Source: Mikania micrantha
Lineage: Eukaryota > Streptophyta > Magnoliopsida > Asterales > Asteraceae
Reading direction: 5' to 3'
DNA: 64,000 nt
NCBI GenBank assembly: GCA_009363875.1
Contig: CM018690.1
Location: 12,679,971-12,743,970, forward strand
In this document: positions 1 through 12,977 of the stretch, one piece after another
Layout: each line of letters opens with the position of its first letter
Position numbering within the stretch: position 1 is the stretch's first letter
The notes under the pieces: model-generated
The model's database searches: none
Seen by the model: only the letters and a program-made list of their open reading frames with translations
What the model was told of the DNA's origin: nothing
Made by a program: the position numbers and the translations under genes

Positions 1-483
1 TTTTACCTTCGGAGATTGCCGCCAATTACATTTAAGTCACATAGGCTTTGGTTATGGGTTTTCATGGTGAATCATATTCATAAAGTTGTGTATGCCTACA
101 TATTCAACATGTCCTGTCATATCATATCATGTTATCATATCTATGAACTCACCAGCATCCTTGCTGATCTTTTATATTACAAAACCTTTTCAGGAAGGAG
201 GTAACAAGTACGAAAGTAAGGATGCACGATTACAAGACATGTTTAGTAACTTATAACTGGTTAATGTCGTTTAAGGATGTTAAAAATTAATGTATAATAT
301 TTTAAATATGATGTAATATATAGTATGTATGGTTTGCCATGGATGTATGATACCAATGTAACAATCAGTCACACCCATCTCTGTTACCTCACCATCAAGC
401 TTCCGCGACGCGTTATAACAGTTACTGACTTCATGTGTCATTCAGTGCTTATATCAGGTACAGTGAGAGATAGGGGTGTGACA
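1..483 (+). mobile_element. 3' part of a gypsy-type LTR, cut by the window edge
   Basis: The stretch ends in GGGGTGTGACA at 483, the terminus style of the other LTRs here. Upstream it has the landmarks of the last 400 bases of the A LTR: a 'ctcaccagc..gctga' block, a 'ttttcagg' block, 'aaggatgcac', and a 'cttccgcgacgcg' block near the end. No primer-binding site follows, so it is a solo or truncated LTR. The family is unassigned and the left part lies outside the window. Confidence 0.55.
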
Positions 484-1170
484 CATGGCCTACCGATCAT
501 CAATGAAAGAAGATAAAACAAATCTGACGTCGTCACCCACTCCTGGCTCTGTCCACATGCTGATATAGTCATGGTGATGCACCTGTGGATGTACCGAATA
601 AGTGGGTCCCGAATCGTCAAAGCTCGGACTCTATGGCTCCGAAACTGGGTTGTGGAGATTTGAGGCCACGACACCCTCATCACACCGTCCTCTCCCTGCG
701 TCTGCCCCTGAACAAAGGCGTCCGTAACTGTCTCCGGCTCGTAGTAGATGCCGATCAGCATGACAAATCTCTCGACCGTCATCTCGAAATGCTGACCGCA
801 TAGCGAGAACTAGATGTCGGGCAGTGGCTCCTCCTCCTCCTGGTCCGCAACGGGCGCCTGATGAGCCCGGTAGCGGAAGGTCGATAGAAACTCTACTGTA
901 ATGAGCTGGTAAGTGGGGAGATCCATTGTATCAAACAAGCGGGTCTAGGGTGTTTCCTCGTCTAGTATGGCCATGGACTGCTTAGCCTGATCAGCTTCAT
1001 CTAGAATCGCCCAATCTGTGTTGCGCTGGGCTCCGACGGCCATCCATAGCAAACAAATGCACCGAATAGTGGCAGTGGTGCCCAGCGCGAACTGCAGCCA
1101 TTCATGATGCACGAGCTCCGCAACCTCGTCGTCAAGTACGAAATAGTCATCCTGCTGGGACATCTTTCCT
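484..1170 (-). pseudogene. Decayed Athila-type retrotransposon ORF1 fragment
   Basis: Read on the minus strand, short frames joined across stops and shifts give a recognisable protein. A segment at about 960-800 reads LPTYQLITVEFLSTFRYRA; one at about 780-490 contains MLIGIYYEPETVTDAF, IRDPLIRYIHR and DLFYLLSLMIG. This order (a 'TLEFLSTF' block, a 'GIY' block, then 'IRDP..RYVHR' and 'DLFYLYCL') is what I know from Athila ORF1/plant retrotransposon ORF1 proteins. The upstream piece near 1163-945 is in another frame. It has an in-frame stop near 820 and no intact start-to-stop frame, so it is a dead fragment, immediately beside an unrelated LTR end. Family assignment is by remembered motif pattern only. 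Confidence 0.55.
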
Positions 1171-1680
1171 CAGAAATTATCAAATATTGGTAGTTTATGA
1201 TGACCCATTGTTTTAATTAAGCTCGTTTCAAAATCGTGATTCATTTTATTGTTGTATTTTTCATTCAGGTCATTTGTGTAATCTCTAGGGTTTTTGTATA
1301 AATTTAAAATTTCGATAGTTCCAAATTTCACATAAACAAAAGTTCAAGGGATACTCTAGTGGATTTTTTTCATAACATAAACATAAATAACAACACATAA
1401 ATATATTATATAATTATATACAAGAAATTTACAAATTTAAATTTTAGTAAAGTTATATATTTTAATAAAACTTTGTTATATGTGTGTGTATGTATGTGTA
1501 TCACACACACAAATGAAACAATGAGAAATTTTAATAACATTGTGTTTAACTAAAGATTTAGTTAAATTTTATTAATAAAACATCTTAATGATTTAAAAGA
1601 AAAATCTAAGATTTAGCTTTACCTTGGTAAAGTCATTTTGATTAATGCTTTAAGAGTGTGTTACTATTTAAACATTACTT

Positions 1681-1706
<26 letters not shown>
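1171..1706. other. AT-rich gene-free stretch
   Basis: Nothing coding is visible. It ends in a TA microsatellite (1681-1706) that serves as the target of the next element. Confidence 0.6.
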
Positions 1707-1711
<5 letters not shown>

Positions 1712-2144
1712 TGGTTAAAATGAAAACCACATCTCAATGAGAAAACCGCGAAAACCATGCAAAAATCACGTAAAACGAACGTATTTTTTTTTGAAATTTT
1801 TTTTACATGTTTGTAACACTATTGGACACATTTTTATACAAAAATATAAAAAAAGCGCCGACCAGATATTTTTAAAAAAAATATTTTATAAACCCACGTA
1901 AAACCTACGTAACAAAACTAAAAAATTTTTCAGTTTTGTTACGTAGGTTTTACGTGGGTTTATAAAATATTTTTTTTAAAAATATCTTGTCGGCGCTTTT
2001 TTTATATTTTTTTATAAAAATGTGTCCAATAGTGTTACAAACATGTAAAAAAAATTTCAAAAAAAAATACGTTCGTTTTACGTGATTTTTGAATGGTTTT
2101 CGCGGTTTTCTCATTGAGATGTGGTTTTCATTTTATCTTTTCCC
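1707..2144. mobile_element. Foldback MITE, 438 bp
   Basis: The two halves are near-perfect inverted copies of each other. The left arm begins GGGTATGGTTAAAATG and contains ACATCTCAATGAGAAAACCG; the right arm ends with its complement before TTTTCCC. The axis lies near 1927 between two copies of the ACGTAACAAAACT block. It is flanked on both sides by TA repeats, so any TA-type target duplication is hidden. No transposase frame fits, so it is non-autonomous. The superfamily is uncertain. Confidence 0.8.
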
Positions 2145-5094
2145 TATATATATATATATATATCTGTGTGTAGGTGTGCGCGCGCGCACGTGTGTATTTA
2201 TATATATTTGTCTATTATAATAAAAGAAAATGTTTTTGTTTATGTGTTAATCCTACATTAAATTTCAAATAACAATGACACATGTTAATCCATTATTAAA
2301 AACAATTTAACAAATAAATCCTATTTTATGTGAAATTAAACAAATCATATTTTTATGGTAAACAAATTTAGTTTGCATTATTCTTTTAACATTTATTTTA
2401 TGATTATTAAAATTACATATTTATAATATTTTGTTTTGAAACAAAGAAAATATGGTAAAAATTTAACTATGTTATGTTTTTTAATACACTATGTGCATTA
2501 AAATGTTTACAAATATAATATTTTTAAAATTTAATTAATACCACGCATTTACATTAATAATGCTCATTATTTATGTTGTATATTTTTTTTAACTTACATG
2601 CTTGTTTGATTTTTATCTTACAATTATGAACACGAACATTATCATCATATAATTGTTTGTATTTTAAACTTAGCAACCATTGGTATGTGTGTGTAAAGAA
2701 GTTGTTACACATTTTTAATTTGTATTTGTAGTCATACATTTTTAAACATTTACTTATTTAACATAATGTATTTTAATTATATTATATTAAGTATCCAATA
2801 CAGTGTGTGTATCTCAGTCAGTTTTTATACAATTATTTCCTTAAATCTTTCATATACTTTTTACATTAAATATTCCTTTTACAATAATATATTTATTTTA
2901 TCTTTATACTAACAAATAAAAATAAGATGAAACACATATCGTTATTTTAGACAATTTTTAGAATAAATTTTATATTTCAAAAAAATTAGTGTTTTAAAAA
3001 AATCAAGTTGTTATTTTATTATTTAAATTATTAAATTATATGAAATTTTTAATAATATTTATATTAAAACACCATCTTACATTGTTTAAATATTTATTGA
3101 TAACTATTTATTTTTTTATTAAACATCTATATTTTATACATACAAATATACAAATGAGCGTGGCGGCCGCCGTGGCCTGGTACATCATACAAATTACATG
3201 AATAAGCAAACCATATAACCAAATAAAAAACGTTGCCGAAATATGAGTACGGAAGTTAGATATAAGTCGTGTTTTACAATTTTGAATCTTTCAACGTATT
3301 TTGGTGATAAGAATTCCAAGGAGGATGATGAGGCATCGTGCGCCTATTTATTTAATAATATTTCTGCAAATTCTACACGATACTATTAAAGTATTAAATT
3401 GCTTGGTCTGTAGATCTGTAATAAATTTAAACCAGGGGTGGCCCAGATAGGACAAACCCAAACTTTGGGCCAAATTTTTATAGCCATAAAATTTTTATAA
3501 GCATATAGTGCTTCAAATGATTGATAACTCATGTAAAACTAACTAATTTATTAATCATCATTCAATAAAAAATTCAAGGACGTATATATTTAAACTTATA
3601 AAATAAAAAAGTACAAATTTACAATTTAGATTTAAACTTATAAAACTCCACTATTTTTAAGTTTTCTTAGTTTAATTATGTGTATATTTGCTTTAATAGG
3701 ACCGGAGGGCGACCGTCTCCCTCTTTTTATATTCCTAGTGTTAATTTTTGGCCGAAATGTTATTTTTTGTTAAAAATATTTGTTTCGTCCCCTTGATTAA
3801 AAAATTAACATGTATTATGCGTTCTGTAAACTTCCGTCTCCTTTCAAAACGTTTATGTTGCATCACTGTTTTTTAGCACTTTACGCAATTTCCTTTTTTT
3901 TCTATTTCTATTTTTTGAATACTTACTTACGATCAACAATGTCTGAAAAAGGATTTGATGAATTAACCATGATAGCTATTGAGAGAAAAATTTTCTAGAA
4001 TATAAACCACGTAAAAACGATAAACCATTTTTTTATGAAGAATGACAGAAGAAATTCACGAAACATCGGATATTATTATAATATGTATTTTCTAACGGTT
4101 CGATTTTGTTATGTTTATAATTTATTCTTATAACGTTAATCGTCACTCGTCAATTATAAATTTTTTTGATTGTATAGTTAAATTCACTGGCGGCCTTTTT
4201 TTACCGGCTCGTCCTAAGTACCTCAATTTTTAAGACCGTCCTTGATTAAAACTATATTTTAGTTTTTAATATTTTTTTACATTATTTTATTTTAATTTTT
4301 CTTTATCACATTTTAATTCATTCTTCTTCTTTTTTAATTTTATTTTACCTTTTTAATAAAAAAATGAATTCCTTCATTAGTAGCATTTTTAATGTGCAAC
4401 TAAAAGTACGTTTAAGTGTCTAACTATTAAAACTTAAACTTCACAAATATGGGATAATTTATTTAATTCATTCATATTTTTAGATTATAACATTTATCCC
4501 TACGAATATCAAAATTTGTAAGTTTAACTATTGAACTCTAACGTTTCATCCACGTATTTTATAATATGTCTATGTTTCGCTTTTAACGTGTTACGATATA
4601 ACCCTAAACTTTGTAAAACGTATCTTTGATCTTTTTCAATTTTTTTAAGTATAAAATTTGTCTCTGCATTTAATACTAAATATTATATGTTTTATTTCTA
4701 TGTTTTTAAGCTTTATCCAAATTTTTAGGCGTTAAATCAAACACAATATGCATGTTTTTAATTATCAAGTCAAATTACTAGTTAAAGATGAGAAAGAAAA
4801 GCAAAGGAGAAATGTACATTTTGGACAGCTAAAACATATCTATCGGACGCTCACACAGATGGGTTTAAAATAAACCAAATGGAAAATAAAATAAGGAATT
4901 TAAAATGCCGAACATTACTTTATAAAAGATTGTTCAAATATAAAACTCATTGCTATGATCGGATCAGCCGGTTATAGGTTTAAGTTATTGAAGTCAAAGT
5001 CTGCTATATTAGAAGATAAAACGTGCATAAGTGCTCAACATATAATTAATTTGTAAATAATAAAATAAAATTGATTGAGCCCGGATATAGATGA
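2145..5094. other. AT-rich gene-free stretch with simple repeats
   Basis: TA repeats continue to about 2162, followed by a short alternating GT/GC tract (2165-2195). A small GC-rich island with a NotI-type site (GCGGCCGC) lies near 3165-3178. The rest is AT-rich with only spurious short frames. Confidence 0.5.
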
Positions 5095-5360
5095 TGCAAG
5101 CTTATGAGCCAAGATTCTTAACAATAATACAACTATTATGATAAATTAATTCTTAACAATAATACAACTTATTATGATAAATTAAAAAAATTTACATCGC
5201 CATTCTCCCTTAATACTTTTTTTTTTATTATTTTACTTAATTATCTCTTTTGTTAAATAATTAATTTCTGCAAGTTTATGAGTCAAGATTCATAACAACA
5301 ATACAACTATTATGATAAATTAAAAAAATTTACATCACCATTCTCTCTTAATACTTTTTT
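5095..5360. repeat. Direct duplication of about 90-130 bp
   Basis: The sequence starting tgcaagcttatgagccaaga at 5095 recurs in diverged form from 5269. Both copies contain 'aatacaactattatgataaatta' blocks and a 'tttacatc.ccattctc' tail. Within the first copy the 'ttcttaacaataatacaac' block is itself doubled (about 5114 and 5150). No function is apparent. Confidence 0.6.
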
Positions 5361-5933
5361 CTATCATTTTACTAAATTTTTATTTTGATTAAATAATTAA
5401 CTTCTATCTAATATTAAATAATTTTAATACTAATGACGAATAAAAATATTATTTACAGTTTTCATATATTTTTTTTAATATCAAATTGTTTTATTAAAAA
5501 ACATACCTGGAAAAAGTTTATAAAATATAAATTTTTCTAAAATCAAAGTTATTAGAATAATAAATATTTTGCATTTAATAAATAAAATTTATATAAAAAG
5601 AATCATAAAAATATTTTTTTAAAATAAAAAACTATGAGCCAAGTTATTAAACAATGTGATTTTTTATAAAGAAATAACAGTTTTTTTTACTTTATTTAAA
5701 AACTAAAGCTATAAAATTGATAGGAAAAGTTACACTTTTTCTCATTTATGTTTTATGTTATTTTTAAATACAGTATTTATGTTTTATGTATTTCTTTTAT
5801 TACTTAAAATACTTTATATTAATATTTAAATTATACCGTTTATATCAAAATATCATTTTATAATTTTTATTATTAATTATTAATTATTTAATATTTTATA
5901 TTCATTCCATGTGTTATACGAGATAATAACGTA

Positions 5934-5980
<47 letters not shown>

Positions 5981-6005
5981 GTATACACATACATGTATAT
6001 GTATA
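5361..6005. other. AT-rich gene-free stretch ending in TA repeat
   Basis: No credible reading frame. A (TA)n microsatellite occupies about 5937-5970, next to a purine-pyrimidine alternating ACATGTATGTGTA stretch. Confidence 0.5.
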
Positions 6006-7319
6006 TAGGGTGAGGTTATAGTAAAAAGATTTAGATGGGTGAGAAGTGTGAGAAGGATTGTGGGCCATTAGATGTATAATTTAATGGTTGAGATCAAAGT
6101 TGTATTAGAAAAGTTTGTTGAAGGGTATTTTAGTCATAGACACTTTTGTTGACTTTTTATCATGTTCCCCCTATTTTTTTAAACGGCCATAACTTTTATA
6201 TACGATATTATTTTTTCAAAAAAACTACACCGAAAAAACGAGCATTTTTTTATCTTTAAAACGAGTATAGTATTGTTATATAAAAAAACAAAAAAAAAGC
6301 GTTTTCCTCTACCTTTGATATTTGTAATGCATCATTGTGTCTAATTGTATATTATTGTGTCTTTTTGTTTGTGAGTTTTTTTTGCCGTCGTAGTGTCTAA
6401 TTATTTTTTTTTATAAATTCATGAGCTTTAAAAACAATATTGGTGAAACAACAAAATCATGTACTTTTTATATGTAAATCATAATGATAAAACAAAACAA
6501 ATTCATTTGATACAACAATGTGTATATTACACAATGACGCGTAGATTACACAATGACCTTAACGTAAAACAAAATAACGACTATTACACAATGACCTGAA
6601 CGTAAGACACAATGATGATATATTACACAATCATCTGAAGATAAAAAACAATGCTGAATATATTACACAATGACCTGAACATAACACACAATGTGTATAT
6701 TATACAATAGCCTGAACGTAAAACACAATAACACGTAGATTACACAATGACCTTAACGTAAAACAAAATAATGACTATTACACAATGACTTGAATGTAAG
6801 ACACAATGATGATATATTACACAATCATCTGAGAATAAAAAACAATGATGAATATATTACACAATGACCTGAACATAACACACAATGATGAAATATTACA
6901 CAATGTTCTGACAATAAAACACAATAATGAATATATTACACAATGACATAAACATATATACAATGACGGAAATGTATTTTTCAAAAAATAAAAACAAATT
7001 ATGTTTTTTAAAATTATAAGTTTTATAAACATAATGGTAAAATAACACAATTATGTACTTTTTATACATAAAACATAAAAAATAAATAAGAACAATTTAT
7101 TTAATGCATAAAAACAATAACAAAATAAGACAATAAGATATAAAAAATAAAACAAAATAATAAAAATATTAAACACAATGATATGAAACATTAAACACAA
7201 TATTAAACACAATGACCAAAATACCCTTTTAATAAAATTTGAGTAATGCCACTTGTCAAATGCACAATCCTTCTCACCCTTTTCACCAATCTCACCCTTT
7301 TTACTTGAACCTAATCCTA
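6006..7319. mobile_element. Non-autonomous TIR DNA element, about 1.3 kb
   Basis: The left end reads TAGGGTGAGGTT followed by 'agtaaaaag..gggtgagaag.gtgagaaggattgtg'. The right end is its imperfect complement, ending AACCTAATCCTA at 7319 with 'cacaatccttctcaccc' inside. Both ends abut TA-rich sequence. The centre (about 6520-6960) is a degenerate tandem repeat. There is no transposase frame. The superfamily is unassigned. Confidence 0.65.
6520..6960. repeat. Degenerate tandem repeat of ACACAATGAC-type units
   Basis: The phrase 'attacacaatgacctgaacgtaa.acacaatgatgatat' recurs about eight times with small changes, giving a period of roughly 40-60 bases. It fills the middle of the surrounding TIR element. 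Confidence 0.7.
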
Positions 7320-9269
7320 TGTATATATATGTGGTCCACATTTTGTATTTCCAATATTAAAAATGAATGGCCCAGATAGAGTTTAAAGAAAATTCTAAAA
7401 TCAGATTTTCACATGATACAATATATATATATATATATATATAGGGATTTAAAGTATTGTTAAATGATACCTTGTGGAAAATGAACTAACACATTAACTA
7501 TCATCCAATTAATAATTTAAAAGGTAGTTGCATAACCAAAGGCATTAAAGCCTAACAATATCTTGGTAGTGGGCTCAGGAACAAAATGGTCCTGGGTTTG
7601 AATCCTAAAAAGGAATTTTCTCAAAGTATTAAATTTAATATAGAATTGGTGACTTGATGGTTGATATGATCGGTTAGGTACTGCTGTTGGCACGATGATA
7701 CTTAAGTGGTTCTAAAATTTAACCGTTTAAAAAAAAGTAAGTGCATAGGATCGTATCATGTGTCATTCTTCTTTTTTAAAAATGAGAGGATATTTAAAAA
7801 TTTTGTAACTATCAAAAAACTAGATTTAATATGATGGTAACAAGTATCACCATTTAATATATTTTAATCAATCTACTTTTATTATATAACGTTTACTCCT
7901 TTTAGAACATTTATAACTTTTTATGTTATATTATTTTCTTATAAAAATTACACAATTACACTCTTTTTATTTTTCTCTTTAATTCTGTTATAATCTCGAT
8001 TGGTCTTTTAATTTATTTTTCCAGATGTCCCGTATTTACATAAATGAAACGAACATAAATATAACATATTATTTTGATTTTTTTCTAATAACAGTAAATT
8101 ACATTGACGTACAGAGATGTATTTTTTCTCTTTAATTATATTTTAAACCAAATGTTCCAAAATGAAATAGATTCAAAGTATATATGTTCACAAGTCAAAC
8201 AATGTTTATGTCTTCAAACAAGTGTCATCACAAGGTTCAAATCTAGACTAGCTAGGTCATATATTTAAACATGTAATTCACAAGTTTACAATGATACGCA
8301 CTTTCACTTATTTACACAAAGATCTAAGTTTATGTGTGGAAGGTATCTAACCATTCCAAGCTACTAGTGTATGTTTATGTTTATGTATGAAACGTCTTTT
8401 ATCCTAAACCATGTTTACAACAAGTATAGCACATATGACATTCAAACATATTCAATCTAGAACTAAAGCTTTTGCATCTAGAAATGATTTTGTATCAAGA
8501 ATAATATTGTTTGTGTATAAGGCATGTATAACATCCCACAAGATTACAAAATGTAAAAGGAGATATGAGAAACTCACATGTTTTTGTTTGAGATTATCCA
8601 AGTGTTTCTTGATTTGTTTTCATAAGCAATGAATCTCATATCAACCTAAATATATATAAAAGAATATATAACTTAGATCCTTCTAACTTGATTTATGTAT
8701 AACCCTATGAACCATTGAAATTTAACATAATGATTTGAAAATGTTTTATGGTTTTTGTCATGAAATAGAATATTAAAATAATAAATTTAGAATAAGTATT
8801 ATAATAATAATAATGTTTATTAATATTTTGAATTTAGAATAAGTAAACTAATTTATAAATGTTTGAACAATATTAATTTTAGAATAAGTAAAAAGATTTA
8901 TAACTTTAGAATGATTTATTAATGTTTTGAAAGTATATAAAAAATATACTTTTACATATGTTTTATTAAAAAGAAGTAGAAAATAATGATTTATAATTGA
9001 TTACTCTTAATATTTTAACACAAATTTTATCAAAAATTTATAATACTTTTGAAATTTAAAATAATAAAATTTTATAAAGGTTTTGGATTTATCTAAAAGA
9101 ATATTTAATCTAACAATCTTAAAAGTATTTCAAGTAAAAAAAATATACATTATGTTTACAGCTCAAACTTAATTATTATTTATATTATATTTGGTTTCCC
9201 TTAAAAATAAATATACAGCGGTGTAAAAATAAAATTAAAAAACTAATTTAAATGGTTCAAAAAAAAACA
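7320..9269. other. AT-rich gene-free stretch
   Basis: No credible gene. A TA microsatellite lies at about 7421-7441. A tRNA-like patch at about 7588-7625 is listed separately. The rest is AT-rich with 'taagtaaa' type runs near 8760-9060. Confidence 0.5.
7588..7625 (+). other. tRNA/SINE-like Pol III box pair (candidate)
   Basis: A TGGTAGTGGGCTCAGG patch resembles a tRNA A box, and GGTTTGAATCC close downstream matches a B box with one change. Spacing is tighter than in a real tRNA and no cloverleaf forms, so it could at most be the degraded head of a SINE. Weak support. Confidence 0.2.
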
Positions 9270-9279
9270 TTGAACTTCC

Positions 9280-9891
9280 GAGAAGGGTTTCGAACCCGGG
9301 ACCATTAAATCGACAAACCTTGATCTTAACCGGGCTGTGGATGTTAACATTGATAATGCTCATTTCGAAATGTGTCTATTTACATCTCAAATCCAGCGAC
9401 CGAATGCTATGAACCCTAATCCATTTTCAATTCCAATTCGATTGATATGAAGATTGTGAGCTTCGAAAATCATAGGGCTTTTACTCCAAAGATTAAAACG
9501 AATCGATTGATGTATCTTATTACCTTGTTTGTGATCGAATCGATGGAGAACGAGTATAGAACAGGTCGTGCGAGTTCTTGAGTTCAAACCAGTGATTTAA
9601 GAAGCTTCAAACGATGGTTTTGATGTTATTCATTTCAGAGAGAAGTCGCCTAGGTGTCTGTAACATCAATTTGGTGTTTGATTTCGATTTTAACCGAGTT
9701 TGAGTTATGTTTCGTTTGAATATATTCGGTTATAGGTATTGCATTAATTTGGATTAAATTCACATTTACAGTTTTGATTTAAACATGTGTTTTCATTTGC
9801 ATTTTAAGAACCCGTTTGGGATGAGCTTCGAACGACAACCATGGGAAAGATTTTGAAACTTTTAATTCTTGTCATAACAGGCCCCTCACTT
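9280..9891 (-). mobile_element. LTR-like fragment related to the element B LTR
   Basis: It shares ordered landmarks with the minus-oriented B LTRs: a reversed tRNA-like block (ttcgaacccgggacc near 9290), 'gaaccctaat', and an 'aacatcaatttggtgtttgatt' block near 9668 that matches 27242. It ends near TGTCATAACA (about 9882-9891), which would be the LTR start on the minus strand. Highly diverged. Confidence 0.4.
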
Positions 9892-11748
9892 TATTGTTGT
9901 ATCCTATTATGGTTAAACGTTCACCCTCTTCAAAACAAGTTTGTTTTATTTACACATTCATTCCCTTGAGTTTTAAACTTTATTATTTTATGATAAAAGC
10001 TATTATAAAAGTTTGTAACTTTTATTATTATTTTTAAACCATTATAAATGTTTATATTATAAGTTTATATAATTCTAATAAATCTTATTATTAAAACTAT
10101 TTTGAAATACATAAAACTTAAATTTATTTATTATAAAGTCAAGTTTTATTTTGTTTGTAAATAATTATATTTAGGTTATACACACATTATAATTCAACTT
10201 GTTAGTACATAGGTGTGTGTATTCAAATCTAACAAGTTTATAAAGTTTAATTATTCTTATAATTTTAAATATAAATGTCTTGTTTTTTTAAATAAATCAA
10301 ATCTTATCAAATTTATTTTAGTCAATTCATATTAATAATGTTATTTAATATTAGATATAAGAATCAAAATCCCACAAAACTTTAGTTTATCCTAATTTAA
10401 ACACCATTATATTTACAAATTTTGTAAGAAAATCGCAAAGGTTACATGTTTGTCCTTTATCAGTTACTTATATCACATAGGTGGTATGAGTTTGTGTTTG
10501 TGTTGGCACATTTGGCCCAATGTGTCGTTTGTTCATACAACTTCAAGTTGTGGTGTTTGTTCATACAACTCCAAGTTGTGGTGTTTGTCCAAACGATTTG
10601 TGTTTGACCATGTTTGACTTTGTTTAACTCGAAGACACATTGGTGACATATTTAGTTTGTTGACATTTTTTTAGTGTTTGCTAAGTTTCCTTAATTAGCA
10701 ATTTATACATTTAGGCATATCATGCATGTTCATCAATTAACTTACTACTTACAGTAAGTTTTCATTTTTAGAAAGTTTTTATATTTAACAACTTTGCTAT
10801 ATTATCATGTTTTCACCCAAATAATCCTACAAGTACTTTCATATTACACTATATAGTGCATTTTATCATATTTCATCATTCAGCATGTTTCCACATTCTG
10901 ATTTCACAAAATCCCTAATTAAAGTTTCTATTTATACAAAGTTATGCATAAAAATCGTTTTCACAACATCATCATAGTATCTTAGCATAACAAATATTCA
11001 CATGCAATGCATTTCTTTAAACACAAAGTTTCCATTTTTAGAAAAGATGAACATAAACTCTATTTTCTCAAATCTAACATTTCCATCATGTTAATAAACA
11101 CATCACTAGACATGAATCATCATTTGAAAACATCTAGCATGTCTAGAATACAATTTAACAACCATTTTTCATAACAAAGTTTCCTTTTGTAGTAACATGC
11201 ATAAATCTTCACAAAATGAAACCGAAACTCATCTTTGTAACACAATATCACCACAAATCAGTTGTCAAGACCTCAAATACAAGTTCAAAAGTTTATAAAC
11301 TCGTCCATGTGTTAATTTTGGAGTTGCATGTGTGTCTATAAGCCTGCATGTGGATTTTTATGTGCAAATAAAGGTGGGCAAACCCTTTTTTTGGAACCGG
11401 TTCCGTTTTCAAACGGTTCCTGTTTCGGTTAACAATCGGTTCCTGTTTGGGTTTTGGCCGGTTCCGGTTTGGGTTTGGCCGGGTTCCTGGTTTTTGCCCA
11501 CCTCTATGTGTAAATAACTATTAAAACTACCTCACAAAGCTCATGAGAGTTAGGATGGAGCTAGAACAAGAGTTAACAAGCTCTGGAAGTGGCTGATGAT
11601 GGGTTCAAAGCTAGAACAAAGAAGTGATGTGGTATAGAGCTTCTTCCAATGCCTTCATTTAGCTCAAGGCTTCAAATCTTCAACATGTTCCAAGAACACA
11701 ACTTGGAATGGATTACAGAGGTACAAGATGGCTTTCCTTCGTTGTTTT
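9892..11748 (-). mobile_element. Antisense fragment of LTR family E
   Basis: Its reverse complement resembles 15871 onward: both contain a 'tcttgga..ggtagttttcat/aat' leader block. Both also have hairpins of the 'cttact..agtaag' type (about 10740 here, 17090 there) and 'gtcaaacatggtcaaac' blocks. No coding sequence is present. It is broken on the right by LTR D at 11749 and contains a small MITE at 11372-11504. Confidence 0.4.
11372..11504. mobile_element. Short hAT-like MITE, about 133 bp
   Basis: Inverted ends AGGTGGGCAAAC and GTTTTTGCCCACCT (13 of 14 visible complementary) enclose repeats of GGTTCC and 'ggccggttcc'. The GGTGGGCA terminus is a style I associate with plant hAT MITEs. Flanks carry a 13-base near-duplicate (11359-11371 and 11505-11517, one mismatch), longer than the 8 bp expected of hAT. 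Confidence 0.6.
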
Positions 11749-12969
11749 TGTGACACCCCGTAAAATCCAGGTCATCATTTGTTTTAATTAAATGATTATT
11801 TAATTAATAATTGTATATGTGGCACTAGAATTAGTTTAATTTAGCGTGACACGTGGCACAACAGTACAAACACAGACACACAACATGATAATTCGAGGAT
11901 TATCGAAAAACCGTACACACGTGTCAGAAATCACGAACGTTGGTGAACGTCACAAAAATTAGTCACACGAACACTTCACGAGTCAATTATGACTAATAAT
12001 TGACGATTAGAGTTCAGGCGAAGCTAAAACGACGCGTTACATTCGAGAAACGGGCGAAAACAGACCCAAACTATGAAATTGGGCCTATTGGGCTCATTCT
12101 GAGGCCCAGGCGCTACACCCAGACCCAACCACTGCCACTTGGCGACGCGCGCGAGAAAAGGGAGCCAGGCCGGATGAGGACCGCCTCGCGCGGTACGCCT
12201 GACAGGGATATCGCTGAAAAATCCTCTTAGTTGCCACAAAATCATGATTAACTCTACCATCATCATTTTAGTCGAGTTGAGACGCCACCATTGTAACATC
12301 TGTTCATTTAGTCATGGTAGTCATAAACAGTGATAGTACAATTTGTGTTTTGATTCAGTATGTCAATGTGATTCATCTGTTCATGTTCGTGTTTGTGTGA
12401 TAGGATCTTATTTAATTAGGAACAAGTATGTATTATTTATTTACAGTCGATTACATTAGGCAAGAACAATATTGTATTATATCGAAACAGTGGTGGGATG
12501 GCGTCAGATAAGGCAGGTAGCTGGACTCTGGGGTATGCCCTATACATATACTGCGTTCGGTGTAATGGGATAGTGTTAGTGCGTAGTGTATGACGAATAG
12601 TATGACAAATGAATTAATTAAACAAGATCGTAATGCGTAAGCGAGACTGAGTATAGTTATGGGTGACGATCCATAAAGATACGAATGTTGAACTTATAAT
12701 TACGAGTAAACGACAATAAATAAATAATACGATCGAAAAATGTACGCGATTGCGGGTATACACGTAATTGTAGTCGTTTAACGGTCTGTTTTCGAACGAA
12801 GAGTAAAAATAAGTAAAATATTTTATTTTACGTTTTACAATTTTGAAACTCATCATTAATGATGAAAATATCAATCCTTTTATTTAAAACATTTAAAATA
12901 CGTGTTACGTTCCGGAAACGCGACGAAATCGCGAACCGGGCAACCGAAATGAACCCGAACACCCGAGGG

Positions 12970-12977
12970 TATATAAA
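12970..12977 (+). promoter_or_regulatory. Predicted TATA box of LTR D
   Basis: TATATAAA sits in a GC-richer context, followed about 35-45 bases later by a pyrimidine-rich 'ccaccatctctctctaaacc' stretch typical of a plant leader. This would mark the U3/R boundary. Predicted from sequence only. Confidence 0.5.

Noticed and set aside
3810..3998. 62-codon hydrophobic frame
   Set aside because: AT-rich by-product (Phe/Tyr/Leu from T-runs); no context or family.
6520..6960. Possible CRISPR-like array
   Set aside because: Repeats are degenerate with no unique spacers of constant length, inside a plant DNA transposon; not a CRISPR.
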